Origin: Hofstenia miamia
Lineage: Eukaryota > Xenacoelomorpha > Acoela > Hofsteniidae
Length of the DNA stretch: 64,000 bases
Reading direction: 5' to 3'
NCBI GenBank assembly: GCA_900660155.1
Contig: CABFPE010000158.1
Coordinates: forward strand, 478,146 to 542,145
Part shown: positions 13,467 through 24,000 of the stretch, one piece after another
How the letters are laid out: each line of letters opens with the position of its first letter
How positions within the stretch are numbered: position 1 is the first letter of the stretch
The notes under the pieces: model-generated
Databases searched by the model: none
Seen by the model: the letters and a program-made list of their open reading frames with translations, nothing else
Told to the model about the DNA's origin: nothing
Position numbers and translations under genes: made by a program

Positions 13467-13598
13467 CTTTAGAGGACCCAGTGGGAACCTAACTCTAATG
13501 CTAACCCTTCACCCAACAATTGGCATTCATTTCATTTTATGATGTTGACTAATTATTTGAAGTGGTGTATGACATCATTTCCACTGGGTTCCCTAAAG
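13467..13598. mobile_element. 132-bp Tc1/mariner-type MITE in an LG-gene intron
   Basis: The element begins CTTTAGAGGACCCAGTGGGA. It ends with the inverted counterpart, which reads CTTTAGGGAACCCAGTGGAA on the other strand. TA dinucleotides flank both ends (13465-13466 and 13599-13600), as expected for a TA target duplication. It lies wholly in the intron between the exons ending at 13637 and beginning at 12789. It is far too short to code for anything. A longer autonomous partner was not seen in the window. Confidence 0.75.
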
Positions 13599-13636
13599 TA
13601 TAATATTGGGGAAAATTTAATGCCTAAGTGACTTAC

Positions 13637-13796
13637 CCGTTGTGCTGTTCTTTGCACGTGCAGAATATGCCACTGATTATCTGAAAAAGTTCCTGAATGG
13701 GGTCTGACTGTACAATGGAATCTCCCTCCACCGAGATTTACATGATATACTACTGCTCCGTCTCGTACCGCTAGATGCGCGTAGTCGTAGCCTCGA
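13637..13796 (-). CDS. Laminin-G domain exon, central part (neurexin-like)
   Basis: This 160-nt exon lies between an AG acceptor (13798-13797) and a GTAAGT donor (13636-13631). Its first base completes a codon begun by the upstream exon (AG+T = Ser), and it ends on a codon boundary. The translation includes GYDYAHLAVRDGAVVYHVNL, then GGGRF and SDNQWHILHVQRTAQR. This is the canonical LG middle: the 'D-hydrophobic-L...DG' strand pair, the 'NLGGG' turn and the '(N/S)D..WH.(V/L).V.R' motif found in neurexin, laminin alpha, agrin and perlecan LG domains. Codon use and G+C rise above the flanking introns, as expected for a real exon. I regard the domain assignment as near certain; the particular protein is inferred. 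Confidence 0.93.
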
Positions 13797-14150
13797 CTAA
13801 ACCATAACTACTAATTCCGAATACTCTTCCAGTAGAATATGATAAAAATCTATCGTAGTTCATATATTTGTGCGATTAATTTCTATTTTGATGTATGAGA
13901 CAGTAATTAAATGTGATGTCTTTTCATTTAGTAATTCATGCTAAATCTCCAATTTTCAAATGTTTTTTTAAACTTATTTGTAGCAATAATGAAATTGACC
14001 ATTTACTAAATTTTCTCACTACATTTTATGGTTCAATGCTATTTAAATATTTTGATCTCATTTGGTGACGCATCATCCTGTAATTTTGAAATTTATTTAG
14101 ATTTTATAATTCAGATGAAGGATATTTTTTGTAATTATTATTTCTGCCAA

Positions 14151-14169
14151 TATATATATATATATATAT
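14151..14169. repeat. (TA)n microsatellite
   Basis: A short pure TA run in the intron between two LG exons. No further meaning is inferred. Confidence 0.9.
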
Positions 14170-14460
14170 GTTAAAAATGGGAAACATTTTAAACTATGAA
14201 ATACTTCAAATGGTTATAATTCTACAAAATTTTGTGAGAATTTCCCTAAATCAGAAGCTGAAAATTTCTGCAATTCGAACTCAATAAAAATAACGAGAAT
14301 GACATTTGAAATTTTTTTTGACGAACTGGAGTTGCCTGTTAATTGATAACAAATACCGTTTATATATGCACACATTTATAAATATATATATCTTAAATGT
14401 AAAGTTTGCCAATTGCAATTAAAAATTTGGGCCTATTCGGCTTAGCATTGAATACTTTAC

Positions 14461-14626
14461 CTTGATCTACTTAGGTGCAAAGGTCCTGCGTGCATGAGGA
14501 GACCACTTGGAAAAGCCGTTTTAAACTCGATCACAATGTCGTCGGCAGTGGAACTGAGTGTGTTTTGTTTACTATTATTCCATGTATACATCAGATATTG
14601 CTCCCCTGTAAACGTCACAGTGCTAT
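14461..14626 (-). CDS. Laminin-G domain exon, N-terminal part (neurexin-like)
   Basis: This 166-nt exon runs from a likely AG acceptor (14628-14627) to a GTAAAG donor (14460-14455). It ends with two bases (AG) that join the T at the start of the 13796 exon without breaking the frame. The translation gives STVTFTGEQYLMYTW, then the stretch ADDIVIEFKTAFPSGLLMHA. This matches the opening of a neurexin-type LNS domain: 'ATF.G.EY..Y', then 'S.DEI.L.FKT...NGL(M/L)LH.G'. A methionine at 14649-14651 would let the frame start upstream, but an acceptor at 14627 is favoured because LG exons usually open just before the 'TF.G' strand and because the phase matches the candidate microexon at 14839-14865. 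The polypyrimidine tract before this acceptor is weak, so the exact start is the least certain point. Confidence 0.85.
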
Positions 14627-14838
14627 CTAAATGTGTCCGCATAAATTTCATGTTTATCTTTAATTTACATATAATAGTAGAGTATAGCCTATTGTGTATT
14701 CAATCATGTATCATAAATGATTTGATCAACATTTACTGACTGTTTTCTATAATCAAGTATTTGTAAACATAGCTTGATAATCATAAGCAGTTCTGTATTT
14801 ACTCATTGATGTCCTTTTGCAGTGTTGCACGTGTTTAC

Positions 14839-14865
14839 CCGGCGGTTGATAGGTTTTTCTGCACT
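14839..14865 (-). CDS. Candidate 27-nt microexon upstream of the LG domain
   Basis: A sequence of 27 bases is bounded on the minus strand by ACTTACAG (ending at 14866) and GTAAAC (starting at 14838). In the frame required by the next exon it reads AG-TGC...CCG-G, giving CRKTYQPP plus the first base of a GAT codon completed at 14626-14625. A cysteine here would fit the last cysteine of an EGF repeat preceding the LNS domain, and neurexins are known for small alternative exons near LNS borders. However, the same stretch also has strong plus-strand splice signals (see the 14823-14867 finding), so strand and reality are open. Confidence 0.35.
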
Positions 14866-14867
14866 CT

Positions 14868-16264
14868 GTAAGTGAATTTAATCTCACTATTGTATGTTTC
14901 ATTACTTATGTAGTTTTCTCAGCATAATTATGAAGGGCCTTTTTGACATTATTAACTAGTTAGCAAAATTGGTTTTTCTGCCTAATTATTAATAATATTT
15001 CGAGTAATTTCCGCCTTAATATGCGAATGTACGTCATATTTATTTATTCATTAATTATTCTTTACGCATAAGTTGGATATTCTGTCCAGTCCGAAGCTGA
15101 TGGGGGCAATGAATTTGCAACTCCAATTTTTCATGCAATAGTTTTTTTACATTCATTTATCAATCAGTGTAGAATTAAGGATATGCAGTAAGCCAAAATA
15201 GTTTTCAATCTGACAATGTCGTCCAGTGTAATTCTTGGTTTATTTTGTTGAATTACTGTTGTTTTAGTTACTTCCACAAAGTCTGGATTGGTGTGTGTGT
15301 GTCAATATATCTTATGTCATGCATCTGAGATAGAAATGGGAACAGTGTGAATTTTTAAAGTGTATCTTGTTTTAATTTACACTCTCTGTTTCATTTCCAA
15401 TGCATTAAATATTAATGAAGCATTAGTTATTTTAGCGTGACATGTTTATCGATTTGAAAATTCGATTCTGCGTGAGTTACACTCACTGGCCATGTATTTA
15501 TATTTGGAATAAAACATACGTTTGCCACTTTCTTGTCGCATTGATAATTAATTCACTTCTGCTCAACGCTTACAAGTGTTTTAATTGATGCTAAATAACT
15601 AATGTGTTAATAATGGAATTCGTTTCGCTCGTTTATTTTCTTGTTGTTCTACCTGTATCACAAAAGGTGACACTAATCAATCAGTCTGCTAATGTTTTTT
15701 CGGCGAGTGGCAATTACGCTTTTTCAATTGTAGTTTGCCAATCTGACGCATTACAGATTCCCTCATCCAGCAGAATTACGTGTTCACGCGTTGTTTTTAA
15801 ATTGGTTTCCTACTTTTTTTCGTTAATTTATTTGTGAATTTTGGTTAAATTGTGTATACATTTCTTTCCAATCAACCAAATATTGAGGAAAATTAAACAG
15901 CTAGTACTTACTTGATGTCTGGTAAGCATTTCCCAGCATTAGGTTGATAATAACCTTAAACAGCCGCAGACGTCCTTTCAACCTTAAACTGCCTAGCTTT
16001 TATTATAAATGACAAACCGTTTTTCCACGTCTACAAAGAGTTTCCTCCAAGCCTGTTAAGAAATTTGTAATTCGTGAGGCATGGACTTGTGTAGTGAGGC
16101 ACATGCTTGATCGCAATGTCGAAAACTTCAGATAAAGCGTATTGCTGTGGCTGAAATAGTTGAAAAGATTAGCTATTTTTTTCTCGAAAATTCCGAATTT
16201 CTGAAAACGATTTAATTCTTTCCATAGCTAACGTTCATGTAGTTATAAGTTCAGGAACTTTGGC
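14868..16264. other. No assignable gene
   Basis: AT-rich sequence with a 77-codon plus-strand frame at 15604-15837 that has no recognised motif. The upstream exons of the LG gene (signal peptide, EGF, other LG domains) would be expected on the minus strand from here rightward, but none was recognised. Confidence 0.35.
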
Positions 16265-16577
16265 TGGAGACCGACGATATACCGCACCAAAACCGAAACC
16301 GCGGTTTTTTGTTAATCCGAAATCGAACGAATGTATTTTGAAAATACCGTGTCAGAGGGCTTTTGATGACTACGTGTAATTGATTATGCATATAATTGAG
16401 CTAAGCGGGGCGGGACATGCACAATCCCGTCGCCATGGCCATTTGAAAGTGCTTAATTAGCTTCTGTGTTTGTAATCATGACTTGTAACATAACACAATA
16501 AAAATCTTCGATTGTAAATTGTTTTCATTCCGAACCGAACAGAAACCGACCATACAATTCAAAACCGTCGGCCTCTA
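16265..16577. mobile_element. 313-bp hAT-type MITE with 8-bp target duplication
   Basis: The left end reads TGGAGACCGACGATATACCG. The right end, on the other strand, reads TAGAGGCCGACGGTTTTGAA, sharing the core (A/G)CCGACG. The flanks are ACTTTGGC (16257-16264) and ACGTTGGC (16578-16585), an 8-bp duplication with one mismatch, as expected for hAT insertion. Internally the element is rich in AACCGAAACCG / CCGAACCGAAC words, quite unlike the surrounding DNA. It has no coding capacity and needs a transposase in trans. Confidence 0.75.
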
Positions 16578-17514
16578 ACGTTGGCTGTTTCGAGCCCAGG
16601 AAGCAACACGCAACTTTAACTGTTTCTTTATATGTACTCCCAAACCCATTGGAGGCGTGCCTCGCCCAAAGTTAAAGGTCGCTGGGCTGAGATATAAGCA
16701 TTTGACATTTTTCTTCAAAACTATATAAAATTACAAAATCCTTGGGGTTTTTAAGGTTAAGCGGCTCATATTTCAAAATATGAACCTTATGAGTCTAAAT
16801 TCCACCCCTTTTTTAAAAATTATGGGTAGCAATTCCCAGCAAAACTAACATTTTAATAACTTTTACTCTTAAGTTTAATTAAATAATTATGAAAATACAG
16901 ACAAATACATATTATACTTAAATATAATGCTCATTTACCCTAAGACGGGCTCAGCAAATCGATCAGTTCTTTGAATATAATCATTAGAGCTTTAATATTG
17001 ATTTTTTGCGAAGGAAGGCTTAATATGTAACACAATGTGCATTTATAACTAAATATTTGCTTCCGTTTTTTTACAAAATGTTCTTTACTCTACAAATGCC
17101 TTCAAAACTGCAGTGAACATATAATTTTGTAATTTTGATTATTAATCTCAAATTATAATCCATTTGATATTTTGTCTACATTTAATTAATTACACACTCT
17201 TGATGTAAGAAATCAAAGAGTCACTGCAAACTCTTCTCTGGGAGAGATCTATTTGTGACTGTTTGATCTTTGTTTACAATGTTTTTACTTCTACTTTAGT
17301 TGTTCAATGAATTATCGATTCTTCCACTCAAAACTGAGACGTTTTAAAATTAAGAAGAGAGAACAAGAACAGAATTTATAAAATGGGAGAGAATTTAGTG
17401 GAAATTCTAAGATGTTTATTGAAATACATAAAAGTATACACTAACTCTCTGCTTTTGACACTGTCTGAGAATAAATGATTTTATCGTTAATATTTACTAT
17501 ATGAATTGTTTCAG

Positions 17515-17655
17515 TGGCATGGCAAGGGCAGATTATCTTACATGGAACGAATATTTTATGTCAGTGGCAATCATATCAGCACAAAGAAGCAAAGATCCCG
17601 TCACCCAAGTTGGTGCTTGCATCGTCAATAAAGACAATCGCATTGTGGGAATAGG
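17515..17655 (+). CDS. DCTD: dCMP deaminase, first recognisable exon
   Basis: Deoxycytidylate deaminase converts dCMP to dUMP, the substrate of thymidylate synthase, in the cytosol; the known enzyme is zinc-dependent and allosterically set by dCTP and dTTP. The exon follows a TTGTTTCAG acceptor (ending 17514) and runs to GG|GTATGC (donor at 17656). From the ATG at 17519 the translation reads [20 protein letters not shown], then [16 protein letters not shown] and IVGIG. These match the conserved N-terminal block of animal dCMP deaminases (YF..A...[15 protein letters not shown]...IVGIGYNGMP). The exon ends two bases into a glycine codon that is completed by the next exon. The ATG may be the true start, since the homology begins immediately after it, but the acceptor just upstream means an earlier 5' exon exists, coding or untranslated. 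Confidence 0.95.
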
Positions 17656-17903
17656 GTATGCTCCAATTTCATATTAGTTCATTCAACGTTGTTTTCAAAC
17701 TCATGAGTTCAAAACACGCTATTTTCTATGAAACTAAGTTAGTTGGTTCTTTTATTATACATAAGTTTCAAAATTTGCGCATATATTATTAATAATATTT
17801 AAGCGAATTTACAAAAGTTCTACTGTACTAAAATTCAAATTTGTTCACACAACGCCATCTAACGATGATTTCCATTTAGAAAATTCATTGTCGTTTAATT
17901 TAG
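17656..17903 (+). other. dCMP deaminase intron
   Basis: A 248-bp AT-rich intron with GT-AG ends (GTATGC...TTTAG). The phase is the same on both sides and the joined codon is GGA (Gly). Confidence 0.9.
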
Positions 17904-18087
17904 ATACAACGGAATGCCGCGCAATTGTAACGATGATGAAATGTCATGGGGTAAAGGGGATGATTTGGAAAGCAAATATCTTTACGTCTGTCATGCAGAA
18001 TTAAATGCAGTCCTTAACAAGATAGCTGCAGATATTTCAGACTCCACACTTTATGTCACAAGATTCCCATGCAATGAGTGCACGAAG
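17904..18087 (+). CDS. DCTD: dCMP deaminase, second recognisable exon (zinc-binding core)
   Basis: After a 248-bp intron, this exon starts at A-TAC following TTTAG, restoring the sequence GIG-YNGMP across the junction. It carries the catalytic core of the cytidine/dCMP deaminase fold: VCHAELNA (about 17986-18009), where His is a zinc ligand and Glu the proton shuttle, and FPCNEC (18064-18081), with the two zinc-binding cysteines. The stretch between them (DISDSTLYVTR) is typical of the family. The exon probably ends after ECTK at AAG|GTTATA, a weak but usable donor. Without splicing, the frame would run only ten more codons (VILKFYFEIF) to a stop. The C-terminal part of the enzyme (GIK...SDKYHD region and beyond) was not found downstream in this window. 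Confidence 0.95.
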
Positions 18088-18817
18088 GTTATATTGAAAT
18101 TTTATTTTGAAATTTTTTAAAAAACACTTCTTATAATAATTTATGCACGCAGCTGATTACACTTTTCCTTTTGATAGACATCTTATTTCTTTGTTAAGTA
18201 CTAAACAAACATGTTGAGAATCCGTATCATTGCATATCGACTCAACATTTCTAGGCTTTGTATTCAATACATTGATTGGTTCATTTTGTCTTATTTTGGA
18301 AACGAATATAAAAAATATTTTCAAACAATGCTAGGATTCGATTTTCCTTTCCATTAGAGACGCACCTTTGATTGAATCCATCAATGTATATTCTCACACA
18401 TTAACCCTATGATAAACCACGCTTTTCCAAGTAAGTTGTTAATATGTCAAAGATATCTTTACCTTTTCTAATTAGATGTATCTTTCGCAGCACGGAATTT
18501 GAGTTAGTATAGTGTTTTCATCAATGAATCTTAACTATTAGTTGAGAATCCTTTGTAATATGATTGTTTGAAAGAGGAATTTTGCTAAGTTCTTGTTAAA
18601 CCTTGTTAATTTAAGATTAATAAATTCTACTACTTCACATGAACTAATTGTTTTTTCAGTCAGGCACTGCTTTATATAATATTTTACTTGGTTTGAAAAT
18701 AATCATTATTTTTAATTTGAACGATCGGGTGACTACTAGTAAAATGTCTATTGATTATTTTTGGATCCATGAATTCATTAGACAATGTTTGAACAGACAA
18801 AGCACATATCAAGGAAG

Positions 18818-19192
18818 CAGTTTTGGTCGACTTAAATCACTCGATTTACATCGTTGATTTGAATCGGATTAAAATCATGATTTAATTCAAAGCACATTAT
18901 TGATTTAAATCAATTACACTAAGAGATAAAGAAAGTGTATTCTTGTTGATTTGAAGTCATTGGCCTGATATTTGAATGAATTGGCAAGATCTGAAATGTT
19001 GTTTTGCATGTTTTTTAACTTCAGTTTATTTAAAATTAATTAAATTATTTTATTTAAAATATAGTATCAAGACGATTTATGATAATTACTACCTTGGAAG
19101 TTTGTCTGGGTAAAATTGCAATTTAGATAAAAAAATCCGATTAATAACAAAAATCCGATTTTTTAATTTAAATCGGTTTTTTCCCAACACTG
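18818..19192. mobile_element. 375-bp hAT-type MITE with 8-bp target duplication
   Basis: The left end is CAGTTTTGGTCGACTTAAAT. The right end, read on the other strand, is CAGTGTTGGGAAAAAACCGA. Both begin with the CAGTGTTGGG-type hAT terminus. Flanks are CAAGGAAG (18810-18817) and CAATGAAG (19193-19200), an 8-bp duplication with one mismatch. The interior repeats GATTTAAATC-like words (ATCGATTTACATCGTTGATTT, AAATCGG), a hallmark of a widely seen class of non-autonomous hAT elements. It lies about 0.7 kb downstream of the second dCMP deaminase exon, probably within an intron of that gene. Confidence 0.75.
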
Positions 19193-19200
19193 CAATGAAG

Positions 19201-20935
19201 ACTTCTGTGTATTTGGAATTCAATGAACCCAAGTTTCAAATATCTGAAATTGATTTAGAGCTTATAGTTGTTAATTTTCGAAGAATTACAGTTGTCACTA
19301 TCACCTTTTCTCTTAAGAAACGTATCCATAATAAGGGTATCAAAAATAAACTATTGAACAAAAAATTCAACAATATGCGATTACGATACTTAGCACATTT
19401 TTCACAAATTTTTGCAAGAATTGCTCGTTACTAACAGGATTGGCATGTTTTACACAAGACTTACTTAATCAACTGTTTTTTGCAATGTTTTTTAAATTTA
19501 TTTAGAACTTTATGGAAAATTTAGAAAATAATTTTTGGGTTTCGTCCATTCTTACTTTCCTATCCGATTTTCCACCATAAAACCGTTACACTTGCGTTTG
19601 TTTACGTGCACGCTACGAAAAATAAATGTTGATCATAATTCAATATTTGCTACTATATGTATTTTTATTAAAATTTTAGTAACTCGAGGTGGACCCGTCT
19701 AAAAGCAAAAAAACATTGTTTTAAACGTTTAAAACGTTTTTTTGTGAAAAATACACTTTTTTGCCAACTCTGGTTACTCGTTTCAAAGAGGAAATATTAG
19801 ATATCTAAAAGTTGTGTTTACCTGGTATATTGGGGTGTGTTTTTCATATATTTTCAGCATTAGCTCATTATATTCTAGTATCAAATTGTAATAGTTTAAT
19901 GGTAAATTGGCACATCAGTTCGGGGCTGCACGGTGTTTGGGATCCATGTATAACATATTCTAAATAGTTGCAAATTTATTGTGACAAAATTATTGGCGAC
20001 AATGTATAGTTTGAAATCGAAAAATTTCTATCTTTAGGTTATTCTACAATCCAAGATTTCCAAAGTTATTTATCTTTACATAAAAAATGAAGATTCTGTT
20101 GCAACTCGAGCGTCTAAGTTGATGTTGGACAAAGCAAATGTTATTTATTTCAAATTTTCTAGTGACAAACCGCCTTTTACTATAAATTTTAGTTAAATTT
20201 TTTATGCCATCTTGTGTACGTTTTATGAATGTGTTTTGTAATTTTTGTATGTATGAATTTTTGAAGCGAGAGATTATTGGATTTTCATTTGATTTGCAAA
20301 TTGTAATAATTTTAAATAGTATATAAGAAATCATTTATAAACAATTTTACATATTTTATTTGAGCGTAAGCAAGGAGATTTTCATTCAGGCCATTCGTTC
20401 ATAAAATTTGTCGAAGTTTTCTCAAATATTTCATCAAAAGATATTGACAACTTCTTTGCATTATTACCTTCTGCTATTCTGTTCAGTTTGTTTAAAAAAA
20501 CACAATGATATTTCTGATTAGGTACGTTTCTTTAATAATATATAATTTCAATAACGTTACAGATTTTTGACAAACCATGTAATTTATCAGAATAGGTTAT
20601 TGAAATCGATTTTGGACTATAACGATTTTTATGCAGCAAGTATTGGACATATCGCAACTTACTTCTATAATGAAAAAACATATATTTTCACATGTGAATA
20701 TATCACTATTGCAGTTTTGCTACAAGATGATATACCCACTCTGGGCTCATTGCAGGTAGATTGTAGTACAGTAGAAAAAATTTAATTGAATGCATTTTAA
20801 TTACTAACTTTAGGTATTAAGTCTTACTAAAGGTAGAAAATTACATTTTGTAAAAATATGGTTCTTCAAGAATACATTCCTACATTTGATTTGGACAAAA
20901 AAGTTCCTTCAAATGCATTTTTCAATATATATATA
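19201..20935. other. No assignable gene
   Basis: AT-rich DNA. A 96-codon minus frame (20044-20334) and a 72-codon plus frame (20567-20785, after a possible TTACAG acceptor) were inspected and match nothing known. The missing 3' exons of dCMP deaminase were looked for and not seen. Confidence 0.35.
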
Positions 20936-21085
20936 CAGTAGTGGAAAAATTAATGGAATATTGTAAATAAAATAATAGTTATTATTTTCATATTACTTCA
21001 GCTATAAAAATACAAACTAATATTTGATATGACCACCATTTGCTTTAATAATGTCCTGAATACGCCTTGGCATTGAATTTAAAAA
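20936..21085 (-). mobile_element. Tc1/mariner element end with the last codons of its transposase
   Basis: The element end is CAGTAGTGGAAAAATTAATG, preceded by TA. About 80 bp inside it, the minus strand encodes SMPRRIQDIIKANGGHIKY followed by a stop (TAG at 21019-21017). This is the typical C-terminus of DD34E Tc1-like transposases (S.PRRI..VI.AKGG.TKY). The coding match extends only to about 21085, after which the sequence is unrelated, so the element is truncated or the rest has decayed. Transposition is not possible from this copy. Confidence 0.85.
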
Positions 21086-24000
21086 CAAAAATGATATTTA
21101 AAAAAATTCGTTCAGTATTAGCGGGCCAGATTAAAAGTGAGACTACAGTTCGTGCCAGCTTCATTAGCTAACAAAATTAGTTAATTACAACTGTAATACA
21201 ACAGATCTGTTAACAGATTTTAAAATTTATTTATATAATTTGTCAGACCAATCTGATACAAAATTTGTTAAACAAATTATAAATATGGTCATCGTTGATA
21301 TTCCTGACTGACAGTTACATTTGATGCTGGTTACAAAGATGGGAATACAGAGGTGCTAACATGGTGTTTCCTTTAGCGATTTTTAAGGTCAGCATGATCG
21401 GTATGTCAGAGAACCTGGCTTTTAACTGTATTATTGTGGCAATCGAAGTGCTGGGCAACGGTGTGTTTTGGCAGTACTAATCATGCCGTAAGTATGCTAC
21501 AGTGAAATTGTTAACAATGGCGCAAGATTAGGGTTAGTGTTTTAAATTGCTGCATGCATGAATTTTCATGCATACACAACACATGCCTTTCGTCAAAGTA
21601 GAGCACCTCAATGACCGCTCAGCAATTATCACGTGGAAAGACCTTTTAAGATTGATACCACTTATTCATGCGCGAGTTAGCACATTTGTTACGGGGCCAA
21701 ATTACTTTGTTTGGAAATTGCTTTCTTCAATGCACAGTTTTTTTGGATGAGTATACATTGTACATATCGAAAATTTATTTTAAGCATTTTTTTTTAAATA
21801 ATGCAATAGAGCAGAAGTGATGACAGCGTAAATCAAATATTTTTTAAGAATATAATGAAGAACAACTGGCTTAAATATGAAAATATGCTAAATTGCAGAG
21901 CGGATTTTCACCATTATTAGTACAAAAGCTTATTTCAAATCACTATAAAATTGAATTAAGAATAATATTAATATGCAGCTTTGGTAAACAGAACTGAGTA
22001 AATCTTTAAAAATTAGTTATTAATTCCTGTTTAGATGGAGGACCTCCTATTTAAGATAGACTATTCGACTCTTCATTTATGCCACTCACGGTTATTGCCT
22101 TCTATAAACAAGGATGTTGGAAATTCTAAATGTGAGAGTAGAAAGCAAATATTAAATAAATAGCACAATTTGGCTAATGGAGTTAAATACAATATTTCAA
22201 CTTTGTCAGAGAATGAACACATTTGAATGTTAAATAAAAATAGAAATGATTAGGTACAGGGTGTCGGCAAACGGCATTTCTAAACAAATATATCAATCTG
22301 AACCCTGCTATATGCTACTTTTAGGAAACTTATTTATATGGTACTGTGAAAATCACATTTACACTCATAAAAATGAGGTAACTCTTAGGGCATTTATGTG
22401 AAGAAATGGGATAAACGTACCTTACTAGGTGTTATCTCTTAACTGCAATTTGTAAATTGAGCAGATTTGGCAAGTTGTCCCATCTACCTTACAAACTTCA
22501 TGCCCTTTTACACAATCACGTTTTCAGCTGTTATCCATATTGACCCAGTTCTAAATTTGAATTGCGTGCCCTAAAATGCGTTTTGCCTCATTTTATTACA
22601 TTATCGTTTTTATTGATTTTTCTAAATCAATTTAATTCCCCGAAAATATTCCTTATGATAATCAAATTTAATTTGCGAATTTGCCAAGCGTTTAAAAATA
22701 ACATCAAACAGGCAACCTTGTATTGTAAAATTCCATCTCTGTACCCTTGGTTAGGTTAACTAAATTTAGCCTTAGTAGTGTAGATGTGTATTACTACATT
22801 TACATTGAATGGAACTGCTCGTATCACCAAATGAGTAATTACGGGAAAATGCAACCATGCATTTTATCATAATTTACTATAATATACCCAACTTCTTTAT
22901 AGTGTTTGAAATTATGTCGCATTGGTGATGAAGAGAAAATTTTGTGATAGCCGCAAATTGATTACAACAACTTCATTATGTAGTACAAAATAAGAGTGCT
23001 TAAGTAGCTATTAATGATGTACAATTGGAAACTAGTATGTTCAGAAGTTGAATACAAGAACTTCAATACATAATAATCCATTTTTGCAACGAAAAAATCA
23101 AATATAAGTAGTTCATTGATGGATTCCACTATTCAATTTGCGATATAAAAATTCTAATGTCTTCCAAAAAACGTGAATGAATTTATTTTTCAAGTTTAGT
23201 AGAAATATTGCTAATATTTTTATTCATAAGGAAATTGAATTTGTTTCCTTCAATATGGCTGTCAGTTGAAATTTTTTTTTGTGTATTGGATTTAAAATTT
23301 CAGCATTTCAATGAAATAGTAACTGAGTTAATGTAAATTATGTGCAGCTATCGATCTTGAAATTTATCCAATAAAGTGCTAAGATATGTTTATTGAGTCA
23401 ATATAAAGGTACTCTTTATCTGGTGTTTAACTGGAAATTTGCATTCTTCAAGGAGATAAATGAAAGAGAATTCAAATTGTAATAAATTCACAGTTGCAAC
23501 AGCCTATATTACTAATTGTTTTATCTGAATATAACAAATTCAAATTAATTTTCTCTTTCCTAAGCGATAAATTTGTATCATATCTTGGCCGCTTTCAAAG
23601 CGAATTGAACGTTTATTTTGTCTAAAATTAAATAAAGAATGCATGATGAAACATTACTTTGAAAATGTGAATTGATTTACATTTGAAAGATCGCCATCTT
23701 TCGAGTAAATCTTGAATTTAATATTGTAATCTAAACTTAAAAATATTTCAAGCAATAATTAATGAAGTTCTCAATCTTGCAATGATCTTCAATTTTATCG
23801 TGCACAGTTATAAATTAAAAAACACGCGAACTATTTTCTTTAAGAACAAGAAAATTCAATGAAATTATATCTGAATAAAGTTGACTTTTATCTAAACGTA
23901 TACATGTAATCATTTAGTATTTACTATAAATATAAAATAGATGTTAGGAAAGAGGAATCATAATTTATCTAGTTCCTGAAATCTATTTTTTAAATTTCGG

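Noticed and set aside
14494..14739. 81-codon plus-strand frame
   Set aside because: It is the antisense shadow of the LG-domain exon at 14461-14626.
20567..20785. Possible third exon of dCMP deaminase after TTACAG
   Set aside because: The translation has none of the conserved C-terminal deaminase residues.
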